A stretch of DNA of 64,000 bases. Origin: Clostridiales bacterium. GTDB lineage: Bacteria; Bacillota; Clostridia; Saccharofermentanales; Saccharofermentanaceae. The notes under the pieces were generated by a model that was not told the DNA's origin, did no database searches, and was given only the letters and a program-made list of their open reading frames with translations. The position numbers and the translations under genes are program-made. This document shows positions 44,024 to 52,490 of this stretch, in pieces (the stretch's first letter is position 1; each line of letters opens with the position of its first letter). The stretch covers positions 1 through 64,000 of the forward strand of contig JAFWQC010000035.1 of NCBI GenBank assembly GCA_017509245.1. Reading direction: 5' to 3'.

Positions 44024-46342
44024 TCAGTTGGATCTGTTACTGTTTGAAGGCATATAATCGCCCAGAATCGGGTTGTCAGTAAACAGTGTCTTTGATGAGT
44101 CAACCTGCTCGTTAAAGTAAGCGGCCATGATCTTTTTCGCGATCTCGATAGTCGAAGCACCCCATTGGCCCTTCTCAACCACGAGAGCAACCGCAACTTC
44201 AGGATTATCCTTTGGGGCATAGCAAATGAACAGACCGTTCGAATACTCCTTACGTGAATCCTCGAATCCCGTCTCCGCTGTACCGGTCTTACATACCATC
44301 TGAACCGGATAGTTTTTAAACTGTTTCTGGGCTGATGAGTTCCAGCGGTATGTTCCGGTGAACACGCATCTCATTGCCGTCCTTACTGCAGTGATATTCT
44401 CTTCTGCAATTCCAATGTCTACAGGCTCCTTCTGACCCTGGTAAAGGATCGATCCGTCGCTTGCGACGACCTTATCGATCACATAAGGCGTGCAGAGTTT
44501 GTTTGTTGCTATTCCGCATGTATATCTGCAGAGCTGAAGGATCGTGAAGCAGTCATCGAACTGGCCGATAGAAGCCTGCGCCGTATTTGACGGGAACCAT
44601 GTCTTATCGTAGATCGACTGACGGGTAAGTCTCTTGTTCTCACGGCTGCTCATGACTCCGGATATCTCACCCGGAAGATCGATGCCGGACTTAACTCCAA
44701 GACCGAATCTGTAAGCCATCGCCGATATATTGTCGATACCCGTCCTCGTACCGAGGATCATGAAGTAGATATTGCAGGACTGTGCCATGGCCTCATTGAG
44801 TGTCATCAATCCGTGACCTTCATCAGGAAGCTCGAGGCATTTAAAGATCCAGCCGTCGCAGTCGTAAGGGCTGACGCATATGAGCGAATTGCTCGTCGGG
44901 GTGATGTCCCCGCTCTCTAATGCGGCAAGTGCAGTACAGGGCTTAAATGTGGAACCCGGAGCATACATCGACATGATCGCACGGTTCCACAAAGGAAGGT
45001 CTCCTGCCGTAATATCCTGGTATTCATCAACACCGAGATAGTACTTAACCTGTTCCTTCGCCTGTTCATCGCCGTAGTTGGCAAGGATAAAGTCATTCGG
45101 GTCATAGTTAGGGTAAGAAGCCATCGCTATAACGGCGCCCGTGTTAACATTCATCATAACGAATGCTCCGGCTGATGCGGTCTTGATACCGGAAGTATCA
45201 TTCTCCCTCTGGGCAAGGATGTATTCCTTAAGCGCCTGGGTTCCGACTTCCTGTATGTGTGAATCGATGGTGAGATATACTGTCGCGCCTTCCACCGGCT
45301 CAACTCCATAGCTCTGGGGAACAAAAAGGCCGTCCTCACCGTCCTTTGTCCAGATGCTGTAGGGCGTTATTCCGCTCTTGCCGTGAAGATATCTTTCCAT
45401 CTGGGACTCGACGCCGGATTTTCCGACGACATCGTCACTCGTGTAGCCGAAAGGTGCAAGGTCAGAATATGTAACGCTTGAGATCTTACCTACATAGCCG
45501 AGGACATGGCTCGCATAAAGGGCTTCCGTCGAGTAATTTCTCGCATATTCCTTACCCGCAACGATACCCATGTAATGGTAATTCTGCTCTTCGAAGATTC
45601 TAATCAGCTCATCAGGAACATTAGTAGCGATCTTAACAGGTGTTCCTTTTACGAAAGCCCAGTTATCAGTAAATATCTGATATCTGATCCTAATGATCCT
45701 GTAAGCTTCTTCGATAGTGTAATTATTGTCGATATTGAATTTTTTTCGAAGATATAAGAAAAAGACATTAGGATCGGTCTTAACGTAATCATCAGAGAAC
45801 GTAACGATAACGCCCGAAGCATAATCCTTGAGGTCAAAAAGGTTCGAATCGGACTGCCAGAGCCTTATCTTCTCTTCACTCTTAACAAATCTCGCCTTCG
45901 GATCCAGGACGAAATACTGGTCAAGGTCAGAAACGTCGATGCAGTAATACTGGTCGAAAAGATAACTCAGTTCAAGGCACAGCTCATTAAGTGACTCATC
46001 ATCCAGATAAGCATTCGCGATCATTACGGTGTTGTATTCCGTACTCGAAGCCAGAAGAACTCCCTTGCTGTCGTAGATATCTCCTCTCGGAGCCTGTGAA
46101 GTATACTGCCTGATTACACCCGAGGAGCTCTCAGACAACGTCTTCTGGTAAGGTGAGAACTGGAGTTTGGTCGTCATGATAAGGATGATGACACCGAAAG
46201 TAACGAATATGGCCGCGAGGACCAGATATCTGTTGGTAAGGAAATTGAAGGCACGCTTTAAGAGAGAGCCTGCATCATTTCTGCCGCCCTTCTCAGCATT
46301 GTTATCAAATGCGCCATAGTCTTCGATCAGATTCCGAGCCAT
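44024..46342 (-). CDS. mrdA: Penicillin-binding protein 2 (elongation transpeptidase)
   Basis: Class B PBP of the elongasome. 772 residues: a cytoplasmic tail with one membrane helix near 33-57 (YLVLAAIFVTFGVIILIMT), a pedestal/dimerisation domain and the transpeptidase domain. Active-site motifs are in order: S-T-F-K in YAPGSTFKPCTAL near 461-473, S-C-N in AQSCNIYFM near 530 and KTGTAE near 680. Its start overlaps mreD by 16 bases. With MreC and MreD it drives sidewall synthesis; mreB and rodA are not in the window. Confidence 0.96.
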   Translation of the reverse strand: MARNLIEDYGAFDNNAEKGGRNDAGSLLKRAFNFLTNRYLVLAAIFVTFGVIILIMTTKLQFSPYQKTLSESSSGVIRQYTSQAPRGDIYDSKGVLLASSTEYNTVMIANAYLDDESLNELCLELSYLFDQYYCIDVSDLDQYFVLDPKARFVKSEEKIRLWQSDSNLFDLKDYASGVIVTFSDDYVKTDPNVFFLYLRKKFNIDNNYTIEEAYRIIRIRYQIFTDNWAFVKGTPVKIATNVPDELIRIFEEQNYHYMGIVAGKEYARNYSTEALYASHVLGYVGKISSVTYSDLAPFGYTSDDVVGKSGVESQMERYLHGKSGITPYSIWTKDGEDGLFVPQSYGVEPVEGATVYLTIDSHIQEVGTQALKEYILAQRENDTSGIKTASAGAFVMMNVNTGAVIAMASYPNYDPNDFILANYGDEQAKEQVKYYLGVDEYQDITAGDLPLWNRAIMSMYAPGSTFKPCTALAALESGDITPTSNSLICVSPYDCDGWIFKCLELPDEGHGLMTLNEAMAQSCNIYFMILGTRTGIDNISAMAYRFGLGVKSGIDLPGEISGVMSSRENKRLTRQSIYDKTWFPSNTAQASIGQFDDCFTILQLCRYTCGIATNKLCTPYVIDKVVASDGSILYQGQKEPVDIGIAEENITAVRTAMRCVFTGTYRWNSSAQKQFKNYPVQMVCKTGTAETGFEDSRKEYSNGLFICYAPKDNPEVAVALVVEKGQWGASTIEIAKKIMAAYFNEQVDSSKTLFTDNPILGDYMPSNSNRSN

Positions 46343-46962
46343 GTGCCTTCACCCTGCTTTTTTAATATTTCATCATTTTTCGAGTTGCCTTTGAAAGATA
46401 CCGGACCCAGGAATCTCAAGAGCAGCATCAACGGTACTGCAGCAATAGCATTGAGCAGGAGCTGCGGCAGGAACGAATGGACCAGGAACGTCAAAGGCAT
46501 ATAAAGGCTTGATTCCGCGCCCGCAAGATTGCTCCATCCGTAAATAAGCAGGTATCCTGCCGTTTTGTAGCAGACTGTCGCGAAAATAACCGCTACGAAC
46601 GAGAAAGGTATATTGCGGTGCATCCTCTTGGTAAAGAACGAAGCTCCGATGATCCCCACCGCAAAGAGCGTGAAAGCTCCCATAAAAGCCGTGACCCTGA
46701 CGTCTCCGTCAAGACCGACGACCGCAGGCGGCGAGAAAACATCCCTTACAAGTCCGCATATGAAACCGACGACAGCACCGTCCCAAAATCCGTTAAAATA
46801 TCCGGAGAGCACGACGAAAACAAACATCAGGTCAGCAGTCTGTCCCTTGAAGCTGAATGCATCCGGGAACGAGACCTGTATAGATGAGACCAGGATAATA
46901 TAGACCGCATAGACCACGATCTTTCTTACTCTGGATCTGGTGTTTGCGTTGATCAGTCTCAT
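46327..46962 (-). CDS. mreD: Rod shape-determining protein MreD
   Basis: 211 residues, five or six predicted membrane helices (for example YAVYIILVSSIQV, ADLMFVFVVLSGYFNGFWDG and the FLPQLLLNAIAAVPLMLLLR segment). Membrane partner of MreC and PBP2. It lies two bases after mreC and overlaps PBP2, and this order is diagnostic. N-terminus is basic and cytoplasmic. Confidence 0.92.
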   Translation of the reverse strand: MRLINANTRSRVRKIVVYAVYIILVSSIQVSFPDAFSFKGQTADLMFVFVVLSGYFNGFWDGAVVGFICGLVRDVFSPPAVVGLDGDVRVTAFMGAFTLFAVGIIGASFFTKRMHRNIPFSFVAVIFATVCYKTAGYLLIYGWSNLAGAESSLYMPLTFLVHSFLPQLLLNAIAAVPLMLLLRFLGPVSFKGNSKNDEILKKQGEGTWLGI

Positions 46963-46964
46963 AT

Positions 46965-47846
46965 TTATGTACCCTGGGCAACAGTACTTTCCGCAGGTTC
47001 CGCTTCAACATAAGGGATCATGATGAACACATCTTCGAGTCTTCCGATCTGTGAATAGGGCTTTAATGTAGCCGTTACTTCGAGAGCATTTGAATAATCA
47101 ACACTCTGGATAACGCCGATCGGAATACCTTCAGGGAAAAGGCCGCCGTCACCCGAAGTAACGATCTCCATTCCCGGCTCAAGATGAACGTCAGGATCAA
47201 TGTCCTTAACAAGGCAGAGGCCGTACCTTTTGAGCTCGGCATCGCCTATTACCATAAAAGTCGCGCCGTTAACGACGTTGACCTTGCCTGCTACTGCAAA
47301 GCCCTCGTGAAGGAGCGGAAGAACTCTGGATTCAGTGTCTGAAGTCTCTATAACTCGTCCGACAAGGTTCATCTCAACGTCAAGCACCGGGAAGGAATTA
47401 CCTTCTTCGAGGACGATTCCGTCTGTAGAACCCGCATTAAGCCTGATCGTAGAGAACCATTCGTCAGATTCTCTCGAGAGGATGGAAGCACCGTAGATAT
47501 CGTAATTACTGAACATATCCTTGATATGAAGGGCATCTTTAAGCTCTTCATAACGGAGTGCCGCTTCCTCGTTCTGGGTCAGCTGATATCTTAAGTCAGC
47601 GATCTGTGCCTTCAAAGCTTCGTTCTCTTCCCTGATCGCGATACCGTCAGTAATGGCGGACCAGAAATCCGACAAAGTATCGCCAGCCCTCTTTACAACG
47701 GACTGGGCCGGTGAACTTACAAGCTGAACAGGTTTTAAGAGCTTTTTGACAGGACTTCCCGGAAGCAGGCTCAGCACGGAAAACGCTGCTAATACAAGCA
47801 GAACGATAAGTGCTATGAACCATTTAGACTTCAAAAGTTTTTTCAA
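46965..47846 (-). CDS. mreC: Rod shape-determining protein MreC
   Basis: 293 residues: one N-terminal membrane helix (WFIALIVLLVLAAFSVLSL), a coiled coil near 75-110 and two small beta barrels outside. Motifs VLPLLHEGFAVAGKV and EIVTSGDGGLFPEGIPIGVI are family signatures. It scaffolds PBP2 and MreD. It follows the SEC-C protein gene by 26 bases, so the mre genes may be part of a longer operon beginning at icd. Confidence 0.95.
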   Translation of the reverse strand: MKKLLKSKWFIALIVLLVLAAFSVLSLLPGSPVKKLLKPVQLVSSPAQSVVKRAGDTLSDFWSAITDGIAIREENEALKAQIADLRYQLTQNEEAALRYEELKDALHIKDMFSNYDIYGASILSRESDEWFSTIRLNAGSTDGIVLEEGNSFPVLDVEMNLVGRVIETSDTESRVLPLLHEGFAVAGKVNVVNGATFMVIGDAELKRYGLCLVKDIDPDVHLEPGMEIVTSGDGGLFPEGIPIGVIQSVDYSNALEVTATLKPYSQIGRLEDVFIMIPYVEAEPAESTVAQGT

Positions 47847-47872
47847 GAATACTCTCCCGACGTGTTAAGGGA

Positions 47873-48397
47873 TCAGCCCTTCTTACCGCAGCAGTTCTTA
47901 TACTTCTTGCCTGAACCGCAAGGGCACGGATCATTACGTCCGATGTGCTCTGCGTGAGCCATGTTGCTCTCACGGTATTCACGTGTGATCTCGTTTCTCT
48001 TCTCTTCGGAGAGGATATTGTTCCATGCCTTGATGTTATAAAGCCAGTCAGCCTTTGCATCACGCATGTTGTAGTAAAGCTTCTCGTAATCGATATCGAG
48101 CTTGATCTGATAGTCATCATCGATCGCTTCCATATCAAGGGCATCAGCATTTGTGATACTTGTCTTGATACCGTCGATGAAGCCTACGAATACGTCCATT
48201 GAATCCTTGGGGAATTCAAGCTTATGAGCAAGCTCTGAAGCTGTGCCGCTAAGGAACTCGCCGTTATCGGGATATGCACCTAAGATCTTCTCGTAAGCAA
48301 CCTTTTCGAGCGCGTAATAACGGTTGATGTATTCCATATACTCCTGCTGATTGGATGCATCCTCTGATTTGTCCATCCAGGTCTTGTAATAACTCAT
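47873..48397 (-). CDS. SEC-C motif protein of unknown function
   Basis: 174 residues, mostly helical and acidic, no signal peptide. The last 23 residues ([20 protein letters not shown] and end) are the zinc-binding SEC-C motif, nearly the same as the SecA tail in this window. The rest ([40 protein letters not shown]) belongs to a small Clostridia family without known role. SEC-C tails bind ribosomes or SecB in relatives, so a part in co-translational targeting is possible. It sits 24 bases after icd and 26 before mreC. Confidence 0.82.
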   Translation of the reverse strand: MSYYKTWMDKSEDASNQQEYMEYINRYYALEKVAYEKILGAYPDNGEFLSGTASELAHKLEFPKDSMDVFVGFIDGIKTSITNADALDMEAIDDDYQIKLDIDYEKLYYNMRDAKADWLYNIKAWNNILSEEKRNEITREYRESNMAHAEHIGRNDPCPCGSGKKYKNCCGKKG

Positions 48398-48421
48398 TTA
48401 AAGTCTCCTCCAAATTCAATA

Positions 48422-49618
48422 TCAAAGCTTAGAAGCTACTGCCTTAAGGAATTCCTCGGTAGTAACAGTCTTCTTGTTGTCGCTATCAAGAAGATTATTG
48501 AGGTCGCCCGTGATGATGCCTTCCTCAATAGTCTCGATAGATGCCTTCTCGATCTTGTCGGCAAATGCCTCCAATTCGGGAAGCTCATCAAGCTGTGCTC
48601 TCTTCCTCAATGCTCCGGACCATGCGAAAAGCGTAGCCATGGGGTTTGTGGAAGTCTGCTCACCCTTGAGGTGTCTGTAATAATGACGTGTAACCGTACC
48701 GTGAGCAGCCTCATACTCGTAAACGCCCTTAGGTGAAACGAGAACAGATGTCATCATCGCAAGAGATCCGCAAGCGGAAGCGAGCATGTCGCTCATGACG
48801 TCACCGTCGTAATTCTTGAGCGCCCATACGAATCCGCCTGAAGAACGCATGACTCTTGCAACTGCATCATCGATAAGCGTGTAGAAATACGTGATGCCGG
48901 CTGCTTCGAACTTATCCTTGAACTCTGTGTCGTAGATATTCTGGAAGATCTCCTTGAAACGGCCGTCATACTTCTTGGAAATTGTATCCTTTGTAGCGAA
49001 CCAGAGGTCCTGCTTTGTATCCAGAGCATACTGGAAGCATGATGTTGCGAATGCCGCAATGGACTTGTCTGTGTTGTAAAGGCCCTGAACGACACCTGCA
49101 TCGTTATATTCAAAGATCGTCTGGCTTTCCTGTCTGCCGTCGGGATATGTGATAACAAGATCTGCTCTTGCGGGACCGTCAACAAGGAACTCAGTGTCTC
49201 TGTAGACATCACCATACGCATGTCTTGCTATAGTGATCGGCTTTTCCCAGCAGGAAACGAAAGGCTTGATGCCCTTGACCAGGATGGGAGCTCTGAATAC
49301 GGTACCGTCGAGGATCGCTCTGATCGTTCCGTTAGGGCTCTTCCACATGGTATGGAGGTTGTACTCTGTCATTCTCTGGGCATTCGGTGTGATGGTTGCG
49401 CACTTAACGGCAACACCAAGCTCGTTTGTCCTGTTAGCAGCATCGATGGTAACCTGGTCAGCGGTCCCGTCTCTGTGCTTCAGGCCAAGGTCAAAATACT
49501 CGGTCTTGAGGTCAACGAAAGGCAGGATCACGATATCCTTGATCTGCTTCCAGATTATTCTTGTCATCTCATCCCCGTCCATCTCTACAAGCGGGGTCTT
49601 CATCTGAATCTTAGCCAT
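48422..49618 (-). CDS. icd: NADP-dependent isocitrate dehydrogenase, eukaryote-like type
   Basis: 398 residues. Oxidative decarboxylation of isocitrate to 2-oxoglutarate with NADPH. The N-terminus KTPLVEMDGDEMTRIIW, the substrate motif TMWKSPNGTIRAILDGTVFRAPI (Ser/Asn/Arg ligands), DLVITYPDG and metal Asp residues in FYTLIDDAVARVMRSSGGFVW place it in the homodimeric type II group shared with eukaryotes. It supplies 2-oxoglutarate for glutamate. ATG is preceded by GGAGATCTT. No clear promoter could be set in the 99 bp upstream. Confidence 0.97.
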   Translation of the reverse strand: MAKIQMKTPLVEMDGDEMTRIIWKQIKDIVILPFVDLKTEYFDLGLKHRDGTADQVTIDAANRTNELGVAVKCATITPNAQRMTEYNLHTMWKSPNGTIRAILDGTVFRAPILVKGIKPFVSCWEKPITIARHAYGDVYRDTEFLVDGPARADLVITYPDGRQESQTIFEYNDAGVVQGLYNTDKSIAAFATSCFQYALDTKQDLWFATKDTISKKYDGRFKEIFQNIYDTEFKDKFEAAGITYFYTLIDDAVARVMRSSGGFVWALKNYDGDVMSDMLASACGSLAMMTSVLVSPKGVYEYEAAHGTVTRHYYRHLKGEQTSTNPMATLFAWSGALRKRAQLDELPELEAFADKIEKASIETIEEGIITGDLNNLLDSDNKKTVTTEEFLKAVASKL

Positions 49619-49717
49619 AAGATCTCCATTCTTCTAAATAATACTAAAAGATTTTAAGTCATAAGCCCCACAACGTCAAATGCGACATTGGGTAAAAAAC
49701 ACACGAAAACGCACCAG

Positions 49718-50758
49718 TTAAGTGCCCGTTTTTGCCGATGCCTTTACAAGTATTATCTCAAGCGAATATCTCTCGTCTATCAGACCGTGCTTAAACTCGC
49801 TGTCAGAGTCAGAAGCGGCAAGATAAAGCGCTATCAATCCCTTCATGCTGAAATTGTTCGATTGGCTTACGAGTTTCTTCGCCCTGAACTCATTCATTCC
49901 CGTCCGTTCGACCAGAACATATGCATTTCCGGCCTCTTTTGCCATTATCAATGCCTTTATATGGTTTGTTATGGATACTCTTATCCTAGGAAGCGGTTCC
50001 TTGTTAGCGATCAGCTTATCCAGTGTTCCCAAAGCGATCCGGGCATTTCCGCTGCCGCAGGCATCCATAATATCGAAGATCTTGCCGCTTAAGTCAGGCG
50101 GGCAGCAAAGTTCGACAATATCAGGCGTAACCTCCGAATAGCCCTTCCCCTGGCAGTAAAGCGTAAGCTTGTTTATCTCATTTACGAGCTCCATCATGTT
50201 GCCATTACATCTTGAAGCCATCGAATTAGCTGCATCAAAGCCGATCCTGATGCCTTCTTTGCCAAAGCGGTTAGCTATCCAGCCCGAGAGCTCGTCTTCC
50301 TCAAATCCGCTCATGGAAGCAACCGTTCCGTACTGAAGGAACGTCTTGAAAGCCTTCTTTCTGCTGTCTGCGGTCTCCTCGAAAAATACCACTACGACAG
50401 AAGACGGTATGTCTTTAAGTATCTCAACATCCCTGTCGGACAGCTCCCTGTTAGGAAGTCCGGACTGTTTGATAACGACAAGCCTTCTGGGCGACATCCA
50501 CGGCGGCATCGAGATCAATTCCTCAAGCTTGCCCATGTCAAACTTGTCGCCTGTCCTTGTGTCAATGACGGCATAATCCATATCTTCAGCACCTTCACCG
50601 AGGCAGGCCTTCTTCAGCATGGATACCGCGCCGTCGATCATGTAGTTCTCAGTGCCATACATGAGCACGAGCCCTAAAGAATCAGTCTCTTTATTGATCT
50701 TCGACAACATCTGACGGGAATTCAAGACTCCCTTGGGAAGCGCCTTTGGCTTTGCCAT
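49718..50758 (-). CDS. holA: DNA polymerase III delta subunit
   Basis: 346 residues, clamp-loader subunit that opens the beta clamp. N-terminal AAA+-like domain (LVLMYGTENYMIDGAVSML) and helical C-terminus (LIDERYSLEIILVKASAKTGT). The pattern GIRIGFDAANSMASRCNGNMMELVNEINKL near 175-205 is typical. In Bacillus and many Clostridia it adjoins comEC; here a GH25 gene stands between them, ending three bases before the holA start. Confidence 0.93.
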   Translation of the reverse strand: MAKPKALPKGVLNSRQMLSKINKETDSLGLVLMYGTENYMIDGAVSMLKKACLGEGAEDMDYAVIDTRTGDKFDMGKLEELISMPPWMSPRRLVVIKQSGLPNRELSDRDVEILKDIPSSVVVVFFEETADSRKKAFKTFLQYGTVASMSGFEEDELSGWIANRFGKEGIRIGFDAANSMASRCNGNMMELVNEINKLTLYCQGKGYSEVTPDIVELCCPPDLSGKIFDIMDACGSGNARIALGTLDKLIANKEPLPRIRVSITNHIKALIMAKEAGNAYVLVERTGMNEFRAKKLVSQSNNFSMKGLIALYLAASDSDSEFKHGLIDERYSLEIILVKASAKTGT

Positions 50759-50761
50759 CCG

Positions 50762-51928
50762 CTATTGTCCTCCAAACAGTTCCGGATATCTGCTCCTGAA
50801 AAGGATATCCGTATCACAGTCCTCCGGCACACCGTCGATCCTTCCGATGGATCCGGTCTGCCACATAGTGTAATCGCCTTCATAAGTAGTTTGCTTAACA
50901 TAGTGAGCGAGCCATACATCGTAACCTGCCGGTTCCCATATGATCTCAAGATAGTACTTGCTCGCATAAAGGATCGTTGAGTAACCGTTCTCCTGCATTA
51001 TGCCGGCAAACTCATAGAACAGGTTGTTAATATCCACAATGCTCATCTTATATTTCTGGAAATGAGACCAGCTCTCCCAGTCAAAAGCCACGGGAAGATC
51101 CAATTCCTTGCCTTCAAGAACCTTGAGCAGTTCATTCGCGTGCTCGTGGAGCATCTCGATCGTGCTGTCAGTCGAATAATAATATACGCCTATAAGAAGA
51201 CCTGCAGCCTTAGCATCCTGATAGTACTGCTCGAACTTACGGTCTTCGCCCAGTTCGCCGTTGTTGTAGATCATGGCTCTGAGCATTACGAATTCACATC
51301 CTGCAGCCTTGACCTTATTGAAATCTATATCACCCTGATATCTGGAAACATCAATGCCGTAAGCAATATCAGGACCGGGATATCTTGCCATAAAGTCACT
51401 GTAAGCCAGCGTCTTGTGTTCGGAAGAATCTCCGCCGCCGCCCGTGTTGCTCGGAACATAAACCTTGACACTCATACTGCCTGTCTTGGTATTGCCCGCA
51501 TCGTCAACCAGAGTAAGTTCAAGCGGATATGTGCCCGCAACAGTGGTATCGACTTCCCCGTTGACCTTAAGTTCCACATCAGAATCACAGTCATCTATAT
51601 AGCCGATATGACGGTGAATATCAAATTCTGAACCCTTCTCAACATAAGCCGTCTCAGGAAGATTGAGCCAGACGGGCGCAGTAGTATCCTGTGCAGGAGC
51701 TTCCATATGCGGGATAGACGGCGTAGGTGAAGGAGTCGGAGTCGGTGAATTAGTAGGTGTCGGTGAGACAGTAGGCTCCGATGCTTTAGTTGTCTCAGTT
51801 ACGGATTCACTGCTTGCAGCAACCGGTTCATCATCTTTCTTACACCCGGTAAACGAAGCGCAAACGACAGACACTGTCAAAGCAGCTACAACCAACATCC
51901 TGAATATCTTATTAATCTTTATGTGCAT
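50762..51928 (-). CDS. GH25 lysozyme-like lipoprotein
   Basis: 388 residues. Lipobox ASFTGC near residue 28, then a Ser/Thr/Pro linker with repeated TP-type units (about 40-75), one immunoglobulin-like/DUF5011-type domain (APVWLNLPETAYVEKGSEFD ...) and a C-terminal GH25 muramidase barrel. The catalytic acids are in GIDVSRYQGDIDF and PVAFDWESW (D-x-E). It hydrolyses peptidoglycan at the cell surface by family. ATG 51928 has only a distant AGGA, so translation may be weak. It lies between comEC and holA, which are usually adjacent, and downstream of a TTGTCGG box region. Confidence 0.92.
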   Translation of the reverse strand: MHIKINKIFRMLVVAALTVSVVCASFTGCKKDDEPVAASSESVTETTKASEPTVSPTPTNSPTPTPSPTPSIPHMEAPAQDTTAPVWLNLPETAYVEKGSEFDIHRHIGYIDDCDSDVELKVNGEVDTTVAGTYPLELTLVDDAGNTKTGSMSVKVYVPSNTGGGGDSSEHKTLAYSDFMARYPGPDIAYGIDVSRYQGDIDFNKVKAAGCEFVMLRAMIYNNGELGEDRKFEQYYQDAKAAGLLIGVYYYSTDSTIEMLHEHANELLKVLEGKELDLPVAFDWESWSHFQKYKMSIVDINNLFYEFAGIMQENGYSTILYASKYYLEIIWEPAGYDVWLAHYVKQTTYEGDYTMWQTGSIGRIDGVPEDCDTDILFRSRYPELFGGQ

Positions 51929-52144
51929 AAATATTTGGTATTAATCCTGTCCATTAATACTCTTTTCCTTTCCGAAAATCCCGATAACACATCGATTATA
52001 ACAAAGATGGTCTGTTTTCTTATCCTGATTATGGGACAATTTAAGGCAAAGCCGTTACAGACGGGCAATTCATGAACAGTATCTGCAAGACGCATCTTGC
52101 TTTTATAAATGCTCGAAAATATAGTTCCCGGAAAGTATATTTTC

Positions 52145-52235
52145 TTGTCGGTCGTTTGCAGGGTTTTGCAGGCTCTCTTGTCGGTTATCAAAAAGAAATG
52201 ATGACAATTTGCAGGTTTGATGCAGGTTTTGTCGG
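52145..52235. promoter_or_regulatory. TTGTCGG/TTTGCAGG box cluster upstream of the GH25 gene
   Basis: TTGTCGG at 52145, 52178 and 52229. The first two are 33 bp apart (three helical turns). Between them TTTGCAGG occurs twice, and TTTGCAGG and GATGCAGG occur again before the third box. Same heptamer as at 20986, 21008 and 54901. Confidence 0.45.
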
Positions 52236-52339
52236 TTTTGCTGCCGGTTATTAAAGTCAATTTTGTTGGTGTCTTTTTACAAATTTAAGGATACATAAGC
52301 AATTAACATATGACGATGCCTTTTTAACAATCGTTACTT

Positions 52340-52471
52340 ATCGCAGCCCCGCTTGAACACAAAACACAGATCAGACGATTAAGTCAAGCCCGTAGCATTC
52401 GTAGAATGTGCCGCGAGGCAGGCTTGACGGCTTAAGTCTGATCTGTAAAACAACAATAGCGGGGATGCGAT
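52340..52471. repeat. Nested palindromic element, copy C
   Basis: Three nested stems: ATCGCAGCCCCGCT (52340-52353) with AGCGGGGATGCGAT (52458-52471), ACAGATCAGAC (52366-52376) with GTCTGATCTGT (52436-52446, perfect), and GTCAAGCC (52383-52390) with GGCTTGAC (52421-52428, perfect). The core GATTAAGTCAAG...CTTGACGGCTTAAG relates it to copies A and B near 13.5 and 14.7 kb. It may also stop transcription from comEC. Confidence 0.8.
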
Positions 52472-52490
52472 TGATCTGTCCAACCAAAAA

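Larger units (their letters stand above)
51945..52490. other. 546-bp intergenic region with box motifs and a nested palindrome
   Basis: Between GH25 (start 51928) and comEC (stop 52491) there is no credible gene; the 51919-52260 reading frame has no family likeness or ribosome site. It holds TTGTCGG at 52145-52151, 52178-52184 and 52229-52235, TTTGCAGG-like octamers near 52155, 52164 and 52208, and a nested palindrome at 52340-52471. The region upstream of the GH25 start shows TTTCTTATCCTGATTATGGGA-type AT-rich DNA without a settled promoter. Confidence 0.6.

Noticed and set aside
51919..52260. Minus-strand 113-residue reading frame
   Set aside because: No ribosome site or family likeness; it covers the box-rich intergenic region and the GH25 start.
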